Shown here: positions 6,894 to 15,746 of the stretch, one piece after another
Layout of the letters: every line of letters begins with the position of its first letter
How positions within the stretch are numbered: the stretch's first letter is position 1
Assembly: GCF_030693485.1 (NCBI RefSeq)
Contig: NZ_JAUYAN010000041.1
Coordinates: 1-34,886 of the forward strand
Direction: 5' to 3'
Source of the DNA: Bradyrhizobium sp.
Lineage (GTDB): Bacteria; Pseudomonadota; Alphaproteobacteria; Rhizobiales; Xanthobacteraceae
DNA: 34,886 nucleotides
Made by a program: the position numbers and the translations under genes
Notes under the pieces: model-generated
What the model saw: only the letters and a program-made list of their open reading frames with translations
What the model was told of the DNA's origin: nothing
Databases searched by the model: none

Positions 6894-8108
6894 TCAGGTG
6901 GGAGAAAGTCTTTCTTCGGCAGGCAACAGATACGTGATCAACCAGCACAACAGCAGCATCACAGCCGAGCCAACAAGACATCCGGTAATGCCGGCAAATT
7001 GGTAGAGGACGCCTGAAAGCGTAATGCCCAGCAGCCGTCCGGCGGCGTTCGCCGCGTAATAAAATCCGACGTCTTCAGCGGCTTTTTCGGATCCGGCATA
7101 GGCCAGGATCAAATAGGAGTGCAGCGAGGAATTCACCGCGAACGGCAAACCGAACAGCGCCAGTCCGATCACCAATACGAGATCGGGGCGGCCGACAACG
7201 GTGGTCTGCATGATGACGACCAGCGCGATCGGCACCGCGGCGAGCACCGCCGCCCAGAGGCGGGCGGCCGGCACCTCGCGGCTCAAGCCGTCCGGGCTGC
7301 GGCTGACGAGCAGGGGCGCGATGGCCTGCACGCCGCCATAGGCGATCGTCCAGGCCGCGAGAAACCCGCCGACTTCGAGGAAGCGCCAGCCATTGGCGTA
7401 GAGAAAAACCGGCAGCCCGACGACGAACCAGACATCGCGAGCGCCGAACATGAAGATGCGCGCGGCGGCGAGCAGGTTCACGCCGCGCGACTTGCCGAAC
7501 AGTTCGCGGATGGTTTTCGAGGATTTGGCCTTGCCGAGCTGCGAGGGCAGCAGAAGCAGCCCCGCGAAAAAGATCACGCCGAGCAGTGCTGCCATCATCC
7601 ACAGCGCGGGCGCGAAGCCGGCAAGGTCCAGCAACAGGCCGCCGATGAAAAACCCGATGCCCTTCATCGCGTTTTTTGAACCGGTGAACCATGCGACCCA
7701 TCGGAATAGCTGCCCGCTGCCTTCAGCGGACGTTGCCTTGATCGCGGATTTGGATGCGGTCTTGGTCAAATCCTTGGCGACGCCGGCGATGCCCTGGGCG
7801 ATCACGACCCACGCCACCGATGCCGCGGCTCCCCAACCGGGATCGAGCGCCGACAGCATAAGCAAGCCGGCGATCTGCAGCATCTGCCCGATCGCGAGCA
7901 TGCGGGGAATGCCGAAGCGCGATGCGAAGTAGCCGCCGGCGAGGTTGGCTGCAATGCCCGCCGCCTCATAAAGCAGAAACAGGAAGGCCAGCGTGAACGG
8001 GGTATATCCCAGCCGGAAAAAGTGGAACAGGACCAGCATCCGCAACGCGCCGTCAACCAGCGTAAAGCCCCAATAGGACGCGGTGACGATGAGGTAGTTT
8101 CGGACCAT
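6894..8108 (-). CDS. arsJ: Organoarsenical exporter ArsJ
   Basis: A 404-residue MFS-type membrane protein recognised as ArsJ, which exports 1-arseno-3-phosphoglycerate made by the partner GAPDH; that product breaks down to arsenate outside the cell. The start MVRNYLIVTASYWGFTLVDG leads straight into helix 1, and the block GIAGVAKDLTKTASKSAIK (near residue 105-125) is characteristic. The ATG at 8108 lies four bases after the GAPDH stop; a longer in-frame start at 8183 would overlap GAPDH and adds no membrane sequence. Adjacent gapdh and arsJ with upstream arsR-arsC is the known order for this pathway. Last gene of the arsRC-gapdh-arsJ transcript. Confidence 0.92.
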   Translation of the reverse strand: MVRNYLIVTASYWGFTLVDGALRMLVLFHFFRLGYTPFTLAFLFLLYEAAGIAANLAGGYFASRFGIPRMLAIGQMLQIAGLLMLSALDPGWGAAASVAWVVIAQGIAGVAKDLTKTASKSAIKATSAEGSGQLFRWVAWFTGSKNAMKGIGFFIGGLLLDLAGFAPALWMMAALLGVIFFAGLLLLPSQLGKAKSSKTIRELFGKSRGVNLLAAARIFMFGARDVWFVVGLPVFLYANGWRFLEVGGFLAAWTIAYGGVQAIAPLLVSRSPDGLSREVPAARLWAAVLAAVPIALVVIMQTTVVGRPDLVLVIGLALFGLPFAVNSSLHSYLILAYAGSEKAAEDVGFYYAANAAGRLLGITLSGVLYQFAGITGCLVGSAVMLLLCWLITYLLPAEERLSPT

Positions 8109-8112
8109 GGAT

Positions 8113-9156
8113 CTAGACGCCCGCGAGGTGGACGATGTTGGCGAGGTCCACCATCCGGCAGGCGTACCCGACTTCGTTGTCATACCAGGCGTAGACCTTG
8201 AGCAATGTCTCGTCCGTCACCATCGTGCTCAAGGCGTCCACGATCGAGCTGCGCGGATCGTTGTTGTAGTCGGCCGAGACCAGTGCCCGGATTTCCAGCC
8301 CCAGGATGCCCGCCAACACGCTTTCCGAGGCGGATTTGAACAGCTGATTGACCTCCTCGACCGTGGTCGGACGTTTCAGTTCGAAGACGCAATCGGTCAG
8401 GCTGGCGTTCAGCACCGGCACCCGCACGGCGTGACCGTTCAGCTTGCCCTTGAGCTCCGGATAGATCAGCGCGATGGCGGTAGCGCTTCCGGTCGTCGTG
8501 GGCTGCATCGAGAGCATGGCCGACCGTGCGCGGCGAAGATCCTTGTGCGGGGCGTCGACGACGACATTGGTGTTGGTCGGGTTATGGATCGTCGTGATCT
8601 GCCCGTGGCGGATTCCGATCGCCTCATGGATGACCTTGACGACCGGCGCCAGGCAGTTCGTCGTGCAGGATGCCGCCGTCAGCAGCCGATGCCGGGCCGG
8701 ATCGTAGAGCTGGTCGTTGACGCCGACGACGATGTTGAGGGCCGCTTCGTCCTTGACGGGGGCAGCCACGATCACCCGTTTGACGCCGCGGTCGAAATAG
8801 GCCTGCAGTTGATCCGGCTTCAGGAATTTTCCGGTGCATTCCAGCACGACGTCGCAGCCGAGATCGCCCCAGGCGATGTCGCCGGGACTGGCTTGTTCGC
8901 TGAAGCCGATGCGCTGCTTGCCGATCGCAACGACGCCTTCGGAATCGACCGCGACGGGCTCGTGCCAGCGTCCGTGAAGGCTGTCGAATTCGAGCAGATG
9001 CGCGGTCGCGGCGATGCCGCCCTTCAGCTCGTTGATATGCACGACCTCCAGCCGGTTGCCGGCGCGTGGGTCGCTGTCGGGACGATGGATGCCGCCGAGC
9101 GCCGCGCGCAACGCGAGCCTGCCGATGCGGCCCATGCCGTTGATGCCAACTTTCAT
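8113..9156 (-). CDS. ArsJ-associated glyceraldehyde-3-phosphate dehydrogenase
   Basis: A 347-residue phosphorylating GAPDH. In the ArsJ pathway it uses arsenate in place of phosphate, making 1-arseno-3-phosphoglycerate. Visible features are the NAD Rossmann motif [13 protein letters not shown] (residues 5-17), catalytic Cys164 in ASCTTNC, and catalytic His191, exactly 27 residues later as in glycolytic enzymes. The loop after the histidine reads HNPTNTN, unlike the HSYTNDQ/HAYTGDQ of glycolytic GAPDH. YDNEVGY near the C-terminus is intact. The ATG at 9156 has AAGGA directly upstream, overlapping the arsR-arsC stop region. The operon position beside arsJ marks it as a dedicated rather than central-metabolic copy. 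Confidence 0.92.
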   Translation of the reverse strand: MKVGINGMGRIGRLALRAALGGIHRPDSDPRAGNRLEVVHINELKGGIAATAHLLEFDSLHGRWHEPVAVDSEGVVAIGKQRIGFSEQASPGDIAWGDLGCDVVLECTGKFLKPDQLQAYFDRGVKRVIVAAPVKDEAALNIVVGVNDQLYDPARHRLLTAASCTTNCLAPVVKVIHEAIGIRHGQITTIHNPTNTNVVVDAPHKDLRRARSAMLSMQPTTTGSATAIALIYPELKGKLNGHAVRVPVLNASLTDCVFELKRPTTVEEVNQLFKSASESVLAGILGLEIRALVSADYNNDPRSSIVDALSTMVTDETLLKVYAWYDNEVGYACRMVDLANIVHLAGV

Positions 9157-9165
9157 GGAAATTCC

Positions 9166-10038
9166 TTAGGGCGCTACACGCGTGGTATCGCCGATCTCGT
9201 CGAGGCGGGCCTTGACCGCCATGCGGTCCAGCGAGTCGAACGGCAGGCTGGTGAAAATCTCGATGCGGCGCCGGATCATCGCGTAGAGTTCATTCAGAAG
9301 CGTGGTGCGCTCGGTCGGCGATCCCGTGAACTGCGCCGGATCGGGCAGCGGCCAGGCGCCGGTAACGAACTGATTGCCGAAATCGGGACAAAACTGACCG
9401 TTGGGTGCGTCGCAGAGCGCGATGATGAAGTCCATCCGGGGCGCGTCAGGTCCCCTGAACTCGTCCCATGATTTGGAGTGCAGGTGCGACACGTCGTGCC
9501 CGAGGGCTGTCAGCCGCTCGATCACCTCCGGAACCGGTTCCCTGGCCGGATTCGATCCGGCGGAATAGGCCCGAAAGCGGCCACGGCCGATCTTCTCGAG
9601 CAGGGTTTCGGCGATGATCGACCGGGCGGAATTCTGCGTGCACAGGAACAGGACATTGAACGCGGGCGTCATGAATGTCTCCGTCGGTTCCGTGGCGAGG
9701 ATTCGGGATGGCAGATCGAATGCGTCCCCGCACAGATCCGGGCGGCCGTTGCAGCAGTCCTGCGAGAGAAATTCGAGCAGGCCCCTGAAGCCGGTGACGT
9801 CGGCCCGATAGTTCATCGAGCGGCCGTCTTTCTCGGCCGAAATCAAGCCCGCGCGGCTGAGAATGCCGAGATGTGTCGACATCGTGTTGTGCGGCACCTC
9901 GCAAAGCCGGGCGATCTCGCCGGCAGGCAGACTTTGCGGGTGGACCGCGAGCAGATGACGAACCGCAGCGAGGCGGGTCGGCTGCGCCAGCGATCCGAAG
10001 CCGTCGATGGCGATCGCTTCTCGATTACTTCCGTCCAT
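9166..10038 (-). CDS. arsC: ArsR-ArsC fusion: arsenic repressor joined to arsenate reductase
   Basis: A 290-residue two-domain protein. Residues about 10-105 are an ArsR winged helix (HTH EIARLCEVPHNTMSTHLGIL) ending in Cys95, Cys96 and Cys103, a candidate As(III) site. Residues about 127-280 form a low-molecular-weight-phosphatase-type arsenate reductase with P-loop Cys133-x5-Arg139 (CTQNSAR) and two further cysteines in ALCDAPNGQFC, fitting a thiol relay for reducing arsenate to arsenite. The ATG at 10038 is preceded by GGAAAA; longer in-frame starts at 10110 and 10155 lack a ribosome-binding site. Such fusions are known in alphaproteobacteria. It leads the arsRC-gapdh-arsJ transcript and probably represses the divergent promoters. 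Confidence 0.92.
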   Translation of the reverse strand: MDGSNREAIAIDGFGSLAQPTRLAAVRHLLAVHPQSLPAGEIARLCEVPHNTMSTHLGILSRAGLISAEKDGRSMNYRADVTGFRGLLEFLSQDCCNGRPDLCGDAFDLPSRILATEPTETFMTPAFNVLFLCTQNSARSIIAETLLEKIGRGRFRAYSAGSNPAREPVPEVIERLTALGHDVSHLHSKSWDEFRGPDAPRMDFIIALCDAPNGQFCPDFGNQFVTGAWPLPDPAQFTGSPTERTTLLNELYAMIRRRIEIFTSLPFDSLDRMAVKARLDEIGDTTRVAP

Positions 10039-10154
10039 CTGCGTTTTCCAAAAAGAGGAGGATTCTTGATTTACGTCGATATAGATGGACGCATTGGATG
10101 ACAGGGACATGACAAAATCGAGAGAATGGAGGTCAAATACCGCCAATATCGCCA

Positions 10155-10183
10155 ATTATTAATTCCATCTGTCGAGATGTAAA
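10155..10183 (-). promoter_or_regulatory. Promoter of arsRC-gapdh-arsJ
   Basis: On the minus strand TTTACA (10183-10178; five of six) is followed by 17 bases and AATAAT (10160-10155; five of six). The spacer is almost filled by the inverted repeat at 10166-10179, the usual place for a repressor site. Predicted transcription start is near 10148, giving a leader of about 110 bases to the ATG at 10038. Confidence 0.55.
10166..10179. promoter_or_regulatory. Inverted repeat in the ars promoter, candidate ArsR operator
   Basis: Perfect palindrome CATCT-GTCG-AGATG inside the -35/-10 spacer of the leftward ars promoter. A tandem direct repeat CGCCAAT at 10141-10147 and 10150-10156 (nine-base period) abuts the predicted transcription start. 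Either could be the binding site for the ArsR domain of the fusion; the motif differs from the candidate operator of the second arsR. Confidence 0.45.
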
Positions 10184-10297
10184 GACATGTTGTGGAAAGC
10201 CTGGCCAATTTCCACTATTCACGAACCTGATTGGATGCGGCCGATAAAAGTCGGGTAATGGGGGATCGCGACTGATGCCCGGAATGCAGGAACCAGG

Positions 10298-11356
10298 ATG
10301 AATCTGTTCGAACGATATCTCTCGCTGTGGGTCGCGCTGTGCATCGTTGCGGGCGTAGGCCTCGGGCATCTTGTGCCCGGTGCGTTTGCCACAATTGCCG
10401 GCGCGGAGGTCGCGCGGGTCAATCTGCCGGTAGCCGGGCTGGTCTGGCTGATGATCATCCCGATGCTGCTGAAGATCGACTTCGGTGCGCTCGGCCAAGT
10501 GCGCGAGCACTGGCGCGGCGTCGGCGTCACCCTGTTCATCAACTGGGCGGTCAAGCCGTTCTCGATGGCGCTGTTGGGTTCGCTGTTCATCGGCCATCTG
10601 TTCGCGCCGCTGCTGCCGTCTGCACAAATTCCGTCCTATATCGCCGGCCTCATCCTGCTGGCCGCAGCGCCTTGCACTGCCATGGTGTTCGTCTGGTCGA
10701 ACCTGTGCGAGGGCGAGCCGCATTTCACGCTGAGCCAGGTCGCGCTCAATGACGTCATCATGGTGTTTGCCTTCGCACCGCTGGTCGGACTGCTGCTCGG
10801 CGTCGCCTCGATCGCGGTGCCGTGGGCCACGCTGCTGATCTCGGTGGTGCTCTATATCGTGGTGCCCGTCATCATCGCGCAGCTATGGCGGCGCGTATTG
10901 CTGGCAAGCGGGCCGGCGGCGTTGCAGAAGACCCAGCACAGGCTGCAGCCAGTGTCGCTGCTTGCCCTCCTGACCACGCTGGTGCTGCTGTTCGGTTTCC
11001 AGGGCGAGCAGATCATCGCACAGCCCCTGGTGATCGTTCTGCTGGCGGTACCAATCCTGATTCAGGTCTATCTCAATGCGGGGCTGGCCTATTGGCTGAG
11101 CCGGCGTTTTGGCGTGGCCTGGTGTGTCGCCGCTCCGGCGGCGCTGATCGGCGCCAGCAACTTCTTCGAACTCGCGGTCGCCGCCGCCATCGGCCTGTTC
11201 GGCCTCAATTCCGGCGCAGCGCTGGCCACCGTGGTCGGCGTGCTGGTCGAGGTGCCCGTGATGCTGTCGGTGGTCTATCTGGTGAAGGCTTCACGGGGCT
11301 GGTACGAGGCCGGCGGCGGCGCCGCCGCGGCGGTCAAGAATGAAGCGCAAGCTTGA
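10298..11356 (+). CDS. acr3: Arsenite efflux permease Acr3
   Basis: A 352-residue inner-membrane protein of the ACR3 (BART) family with ten expected helices, exporting arsenite. The family signature AAAPCTAMVFVWSNL is present with Cys126 in the fourth helix, the position of the essential cysteine, and the conserved acidic residue of helix 9 is in VGVLVEVPVML. The ATG is preceded by GGAACCAGG. It is transcribed divergently from arsR-arsC, sharing a 259-base regulatory region, so arsenite formed by ArsC can be exported by Acr3 under common control. Sometimes annotated arsB, but the sequence is ACR3 and not the R773 ArsB family. Confidence 0.94.
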   Translation: MNLFERYLSLWVALCIVAGVGLGHLVPGAFATIAGAEVARVNLPVAGLVWLMIIPMLLKIDFGALGQVREHWRGVGVTLFINWAVKPFSMALLGSLFIGHLFAPLLPSAQIPSYIAGLILLAAAPCTAMVFVWSNLCEGEPHFTLSQVALNDVIMVFAFAPLVGLLLGVASIAVPWATLLISVVLYIVVPVIIAQLWRRVLLASGPAALQKTQHRLQPVSLLALLTTLVLLFGFQGEQIIAQPLVIVLLAVPILIQVYLNAGLAYWLSRRFGVAWCVAAPAALIGASNFFELAVAAAIGLFGLNSGAALATVVGVLVEVPVMLSVVYLVKASRGWYEAGGGAAAAVKNEAQA

Positions 11357-11417
11357 TACGATGCATCACAATCTATGATTGCCCGATCTTCGGAGCAGGC
11401 GTCGCCAGTTTGGGCTC

Positions 11418-12677
11418 TCAGCACGCCCGCAGCGCTTCCGGCCCGTCGCCGACCATGGCCGGCTGCCGCGCCAGCGACACCGCCGGCGACAGCAGGATCA
11501 CCAGCGCCTGGACGCCGAAGATGATCGCGGCGAGATAGAGGCAGGCCTCCGCGCCAAAAAGCCCGCCGACGAGGGCGCCGAGCGCGGAGCCGAGCGGGCG
11601 CGCGCCATAGCTCATGATGTTGATCGCGGAGACCCTGCCCAGCAGTGACGGCGGCGTCACCGACTGCCGTAGGGTGGTGGTCGAGATCACCCACAGGATC
11701 GGGCCGGCGCCGAGCAAAAAGAAGCTCAAACCCGCCAGTGATGGCGACGGGACATAGGTGGTGAGCGCCATCACCCAGGCGGCGACGAAGCCCGTGACCG
11801 GTCCGAGCCCGATCACGGTGCCGAAGGCGAGGCGGCGCATCAGTCGCGTCGCCAGCAGCGCGCCGCACACCATGCCGGCGCCGTACATCCCGAGCGTGAG
11901 GCCGATTCCGATCGCCGACAATCCGAGACGGCGCACCGCATAGGGCACGAACACCGCCAGCAGCAGGAACGACGCGGTGTTGAAGATGAACTGGGTGATG
12001 AACACCGGCCGCAGCAGCGGATGATGCAGCACGAACGCGGCGCCCTCCTTGATCTCCTGCAGCGGATGGCGGCGCGTCGCCGGCGAACGGACCGGTTCAT
12101 GGATGCCCGACAGCAGCCCCACGGCGATCACGGAGAGCGCTGCGGCCACGCCGAAGGCGGTGGCCGCACCCGTCCATCCCACCAGTACGCCACCCAGCGC
12201 AGGGCCGCTGGCGAACGCCACGGTGCGCGCCAACTCGATCCGCGCATTGGCCGCGGGCAAGACGTCAGGCGTCACCAGCGATGGCACCAGCGCCGGCGCC
12301 GCCACGCTGTAGGCGACGGTGCCGCAGACCGCGACGAAGCCGAGCAGGGCCAGCAGCGGCAGCGTCAGCCCATCCAGCCAGATCAGCACGAGAATGGCGG
12401 CCAGCGCTCCCGCGCGCAGGCCTTCGGCGCCCGCCATCAGCCGGCGCCGCGAGATGCGGTCGGCGAGCAGACCGGCGGGGATCGCGAACAGGATGAACGG
12501 CAGCGTCAGTGCGGTCTGCAGCAGCCCGGTCTGGCCTTCGCCGACCCCGAGCATGATGACGGCAACGATGGGCGCCGCCACCAGCGCGATCTGCTCGGCC
12601 GATTGCGCCGCCAGGTTGGACCAGGCCAGCCGGTTGAAGGTTTTCGGCAAGCGAGGCGCGTGGTGGATCACAGTCAT
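11418..12677 (-). CDS. MFS transporter, MFS_3/EntS-like
   Basis: A 419-residue major facilitator with twelve expected helices. The loop between helices 2 and 3 reads GLLADRISRRRLMAG, an MFS motif A. The overall pattern (FNRLAWSNLAAQSAEQIALVAAPI in two helical halves, VAYSVAAPALVPSLV) matches the MFS_3 group that includes enterobactin exporter EntS and many multidrug exporters. The ATG at 12677 starts just before helix 1; the open frame continues upstream to 12965 without membrane character. Convergent with acr3 (61 bases between stops) and divergent from the next gene. Nothing in the neighbourhood names a substrate, and membership of the arsenic island is doubtful. Confidence 0.82.
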   Translation of the reverse strand: MTVIHHAPRLPKTFNRLAWSNLAAQSAEQIALVAAPIVAVIMLGVGEGQTGLLQTALTLPFILFAIPAGLLADRISRRRLMAGAEGLRAGALAAILVLIWLDGLTLPLLALLGFVAVCGTVAYSVAAPALVPSLVTPDVLPAANARIELARTVAFASGPALGGVLVGWTGAATAFGVAAALSVIAVGLLSGIHEPVRSPATRRHPLQEIKEGAAFVLHHPLLRPVFITQFIFNTASFLLLAVFVPYAVRRLGLSAIGIGLTLGMYGAGMVCGALLATRLMRRLAFGTVIGLGPVTGFVAAWVMALTTYVPSPSLAGLSFFLLGAGPILWVISTTTLRQSVTPPSLLGRVSAINIMSYGARPLGSALGALVGGLFGAEACLYLAAIIFGVQALVILLSPAVSLARQPAMVGDGPEALRAC

Positions 12678-12807
12678 GGCGTGGCTTCCCGGCAAATCGG
12701 CAGGCTGCCACTGTCTCGTGCCCAGGTCGTCCAGGCCACCCGTTTCCCGATAACCCGATCGCTGTGCTATTCCTCGACCAGAAATCAGAATGCCGGAGGA
12801 GAAGCGC

Positions 12808-13368
12808 GTGGCAAGACTGCCGTTGATCGACCCGGAAACCACCACCGGAGACGTCCGCGCATCCTTCGACAGGATGCCGGTGAAGCTGAACATCTTTCGC
12901 ATGATGGCGCACGCCGAGGCCAACATGATCCCGGCGATGCGGCTCGGCAATTCCATCCTGCACAAGCAGAAGCTCAGTGCGGTGAACCGCGAATTGCTGA
13001 TCCTTGAGGTCGCGCAACTGGAAGGCGGCGCCTATGAATGGCGCCAGCATGTGCCGATCGCGCTCGGCGTCGGCGTCTCCCAGTCCCAGATCGACGCGCT
13101 GGCGCGCGGCGACCATGGCGATGAAGCCTTCAACGTGGCGGAACGGGCGCTGCTGGCCTTCGGCCGTGAGGTCACCGAAAACGTGCGGGTACCGGAACCG
13201 GTTTTCGCAGGCATGCGCCAGCATTTCAGCGAACAGGAAATCGTCGAGACCATCGTCGCCATCGGGTTCTACATGATGATGGCGCGCCTCACCGAAGCGA
13301 CCGAGACCGATCTCGATCCGGCCGCCGGCATGCGGGTCTATGACGGCGGCAAGCCGCGGAGCGCTTGA
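12808..13368 (+). CDS. Carboxymuconolactone decarboxylase / AhpD-like family protein
   Basis: A 186-residue protein of the CMD/AhpD-like all-helical fold. The recognisable block is NRELLILEVAQLEGGAYEWRQHVPIA (about residues 56-81), where CMD proteins carry the catalytic region; the CxxC of AhpD peroxidase-type members is missing, so a disulfide mechanism is unlikely and a decarboxylase-type or unknown chemistry is possible. GTG at 12808 is preferred because GGAGGAG lies seven bases upstream; an in-frame ATG at 12790 would add six residues and swallow that site. Followed 35 bases later by a VOC protein on the same strand, suggesting a shared pathway in aromatic or lactone metabolism, which is inference. 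Confidence 0.8.
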   Translation: MARLPLIDPETTTGDVRASFDRMPVKLNIFRMMAHAEANMIPAMRLGNSILHKQKLSAVNRELLILEVAQLEGGAYEWRQHVPIALGVGVSQSQIDALARGDHGDEAFNVAERALLAFGREVTENVRVPEPVFAGMRQHFSEQEIVETIVAIGFYMMMARLTEATETDLDPAAGMRVYDGGKPRSA

Positions 13369-13403
13369 GCGCAACGCTGGAATGTAACGGCGGAGCGAAA
13401 AGC

Positions 13404-13934
13404 ATGAGCCTATTGTTCGGCAAGGTGTGCCAGAACGGCTATGTCGTTCGCGACATCGAGAAGGCGATGAAGTTCTGGATCGAGGTGATTCGCGTCGGCC
13501 CGTTCTTCTACATCCCCAGGGTTAAGACCGACTGGTTTCGCTATCGCGGCGTCGATTCGGCCGTCGAGATGAGCATCGCGCTGGCCAATTCCGGCGACCT
13601 GCAGATCGAACTGATCCAGCAGCGCAACGACGCGCCCTCGATGTATCTCGACCACCTGGATGCCCACGGCGAGGGCATGCAGCACATGTCGTACTGGAGC
13701 AACGACTATCAGGCGCTTTACGACCGCGCCATTGCCGCAGGTTTCACCGTCGGCCATGAAGGACAGATCGGCGGCGCGCAGGGGCGGTTCGCCTATTTCG
13801 AAAGTGCGGGACATCCGGGGACGGTGATCGAGATCTCCGACATCAGCGGCGGCAAGGGCCGCTTCTTCGGCCACATCAGGAAAGCCGCCGCCAACTGGGA
13901 CGGCAGCGAGCCGGTGCGGATGATCGAGAGCTAG
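13404..13934 (+). CDS. VOC-family (glyoxalase-like) protein
   Basis: A 176-residue protein with the beta-alpha-beta-beta-beta repeats of the vicinal oxygen chelate superfamily. The opening GKVCQNGYVVRDIEKAMKFW is the usual first module; metal-ligand candidates are Glu in DLQIELIQQ, His in GMQHMSYW and Glu in GTVIEISD. The ATG at 13404 has CGGAG at eight-base spacing; a TTG at 13365 would overlap the preceding gene. Family members are isomerases, dioxygenases or lyases, and the specific reaction is not evident. It is paired with the CMD-like gene and convergent with bpt. Confidence 0.82.
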   Translation: MSLLFGKVCQNGYVVRDIEKAMKFWIEVIRVGPFFYIPRVKTDWFRYRGVDSAVEMSIALANSGDLQIELIQQRNDAPSMYLDHLDAHGEGMQHMSYWSNDYQALYDRAIAAGFTVGHEGQIGGAQGRFAYFESAGHPGTVIEISDISGGKGRFFGHIRKAAANWDGSEPVRMIES

Positions 13935-13950
13935 ACAATGCGTATGGCAC

Positions 13951-14727
13951 CTAATCCTGCGGCTCGGAAAACACCTCGCCTGACGCGTCGATGCGCAGCC
14001 AGCCGGAGGGTGCGAGGCGCTGCTGTGGCAGGAAGCGGCCCTTGTAGTCCATCTTCCTGGAGCCTTCGATCCAGTAGCCGAGATAGACGTAAGGCAATCC
14101 CAGCCGGCGGGCGCGCGCGATGTGGTCGAGGATCATGAAGGTGCCGAGCGAGCGGCTTTCCTCCGATGGTTCGAAGAACGAATACACCATCGATAGCCCG
14201 TCGCTGAGCACGTCGGTCAGCGCCACCGCCACCAGTTCCTGGCCGCGGCCGGTGATGCCGGTATCGATGCCGCGCTTGCGGTATTCGATGATGCGGGTTT
14301 CGACGTGGCTGTCCTCCACCATCATGGCGTAGTCCAGCACGGTCATGTCGGCCATGCCGCCATGGCGGTGCCGCGCATCAAGATAGGCGCGAAACACGGA
14401 ATATTGTTCCGAGGTCGGCACCGCGCTGCGCTGTTCGCCGGTGATGTCGGCGTTGCGGGCCGCGATCTTGCGGAAATTGCGCGAGGGGCGGAACTCGTTG
14501 GCGACCACGCGGACCGACACGCAGGCGCGGCACTGGTCGCAGGCGGGGCGGTAGGCGATCGACTGGCTGCGCCTGAAGCCACCATGGGTGAGCAGATCGT
14601 TGAGATCGCCCGCCTTGTCGCCGACCAGATGCGTGAACACCTTGCGTTCGTGCCGGCCCGGCAAATAGGGGCAGGGCGACGGCGCCGTCAGGTAGAATTG
14701 CGGGGTGTCACGGGAGTGCTGGGTCAC
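13951..14727 (-). CDS. bpt: Aspartate/glutamate leucyltransferase (N-end rule, ATE-type)
   Basis: A 258-residue aminoacyl-tRNA-protein transferase of the Bpt type, which adds Leu from Leu-tRNA to proteins with N-terminal Asp or Glu and so marks them for ClpS/ClpAP degradation. The N-terminal ATE domain contains the cysteine cluster ACDQCRAC (Cys63, Cys66, Cys69) plus Cys19. The C-terminal GNAT-like domain includes [20 protein letters not shown] and [18 protein letters not shown], both hallmarks. Length is normal. The start is a GTG at 14727, giving the expected [20 protein letters not shown]. Convergent with the VOC gene. Confidence 0.93.
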   Translation of the reverse strand: MTQHSRDTPQFYLTAPSPCPYLPGRHERKVFTHLVGDKAGDLNDLLTHGGFRRSQSIAYRPACDQCRACVSVRVVANEFRPSRNFRKIAARNADITGEQRSAVPTSEQYSVFRAYLDARHRHGGMADMTVLDYAMMVEDSHVETRIIEYRKRGIDTGITGRGQELVAVALTDVLSDGLSMVYSFFEPSEESRSLGTFMILDHIARARRLGLPYVYLGYWIEGSRKMDYKGRFLPQQRLAPSGWLRIDASGEVFSEPQD

Positions 14728-14903
14728 GTTGTGTCGTCGGGCCTCCGAAGGCGAAGCAGCCTAGTATAGCATTTTCAAGCGAAGTGGGTACCGGTTCGCG
14801 TGAAGAAAACGCGTCAAAATACCAACGCAATTCGGCTCCGATTCAATCGGCGCCGAACAAGAGCATCGCGCCGCGGAGGCTAACGGTCAATCAATTTGCA
14901 GGG

Positions 14904-15455
14904 TCAAAATGTCCTGGCGTGCTGGGCTATTTGGGTCCGGACCGAGCTGTTCATCACCACGGTCCCCAGCACGATGTCGTGCAGCAGCCGGCGGCGGCCA
15001 TTGAACAGGCCGACCAGCAGCACGAACGGGGTCAGGAACGAGATCGAAATCCAGAACAGCACCGCATGCATGGCTCCCAGAACAAAATAACCCGGCGCGC
15101 CGTACCAGGTGCGCAGTTCCAGATCCATCACACGCATGCCCAGCGTGGCCGAATGCGGCCCGCCAATCGATGCGCCGTAATAAACGATCGCCCAGACCAC
15201 GGTTGCCGGCCAGGCCAGCCAGAACAGCATCCAGCCGAGCCCGAGGGTGATGACGCCGAACACCGCGATGAACAGGTAGCCCAGAATCACCGGGACGGTC
15301 AGCACCACGAGGTCGATCAGGAACGCGAACACCCGCCGCGTCAGCACGCCGCGAAACAATTCCGGCTGCTGCTCGGGATCGAAAGCATGGGGCTGCACCC
15401 CCGGGGAGTTGCGCCAGGCGCCGCCGCCAGTGTTGCCCGAATCGCTGTGAGTCAT
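14904..15455 (-). CDS. RDD-family membrane protein
   Basis: A 183-residue membrane protein. The name-giving R-D-D pattern is visible as RRVFAFLIDLVVLTVPV in helix 1 (about residues 40-57), with further helices around VILGYLFIAVFGVITLGLG, WLAWPATVVWAIVYYG and VLGAMHAVLFWISISFLTP, and a conserved late motif GRRRLLHDIVLGT. The N-terminal 30 residues are soluble and Gly/Pro-rich. The ATG at 15455 is preceded by GGAGG. Function is not known for most RDD proteins; some are linked to ion transport or stress. Upstream of bpt on the same strand with a 176-base gap. Confidence 0.87.
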   Translation of the reverse strand: MTHSDSGNTGGGAWRNSPGVQPHAFDPEQQPELFRGVLTRRVFAFLIDLVVLTVPVILGYLFIAVFGVITLGLGWMLFWLAWPATVVWAIVYYGASIGGPHSATLGMRVMDLELRTWYGAPGYFVLGAMHAVLFWISISFLTPFVLLVGLFNGRRRLLHDIVLGTVVMNSSVRTQIAQHARTF

Positions 15456-15746
15456 GGTCAGTCCTCCAGACCGTGCATTCCCGCAACTGCAGATGGGAAC
15501 CGGCGGCGTGCGCGCAAGAGCCGGGCGGGTTACGAAACTGCAATAATCAGTCGATTCCGCGACGGGTGCCCATCACCCCCGTCATTGCGAGGAGCGCTCT
15601 TGTCCGCCGAAGCCCGCCTTCGGGCGAAGGCGGATGCGACGAAGCAATCCCATCCAATCCAACTTCCTTCGTTGCCGCGCGATGGATTGCTTCGCGGAGC
15701 CTGTCATCGGGCGGCGCTTCGCGCCGACCCGTTGGCTCGCAATGAC

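Noticed and set aside
8107..9471. A 454-codon open frame on the plus strand opposite the ars GAPDH and arsC domain
   Set aside because: It is antisense to two genes with intact catalytic motifs. Its translation is Asp/Arg/Gly/His-rich with no domain, as expected for a GC-rich shadow frame.
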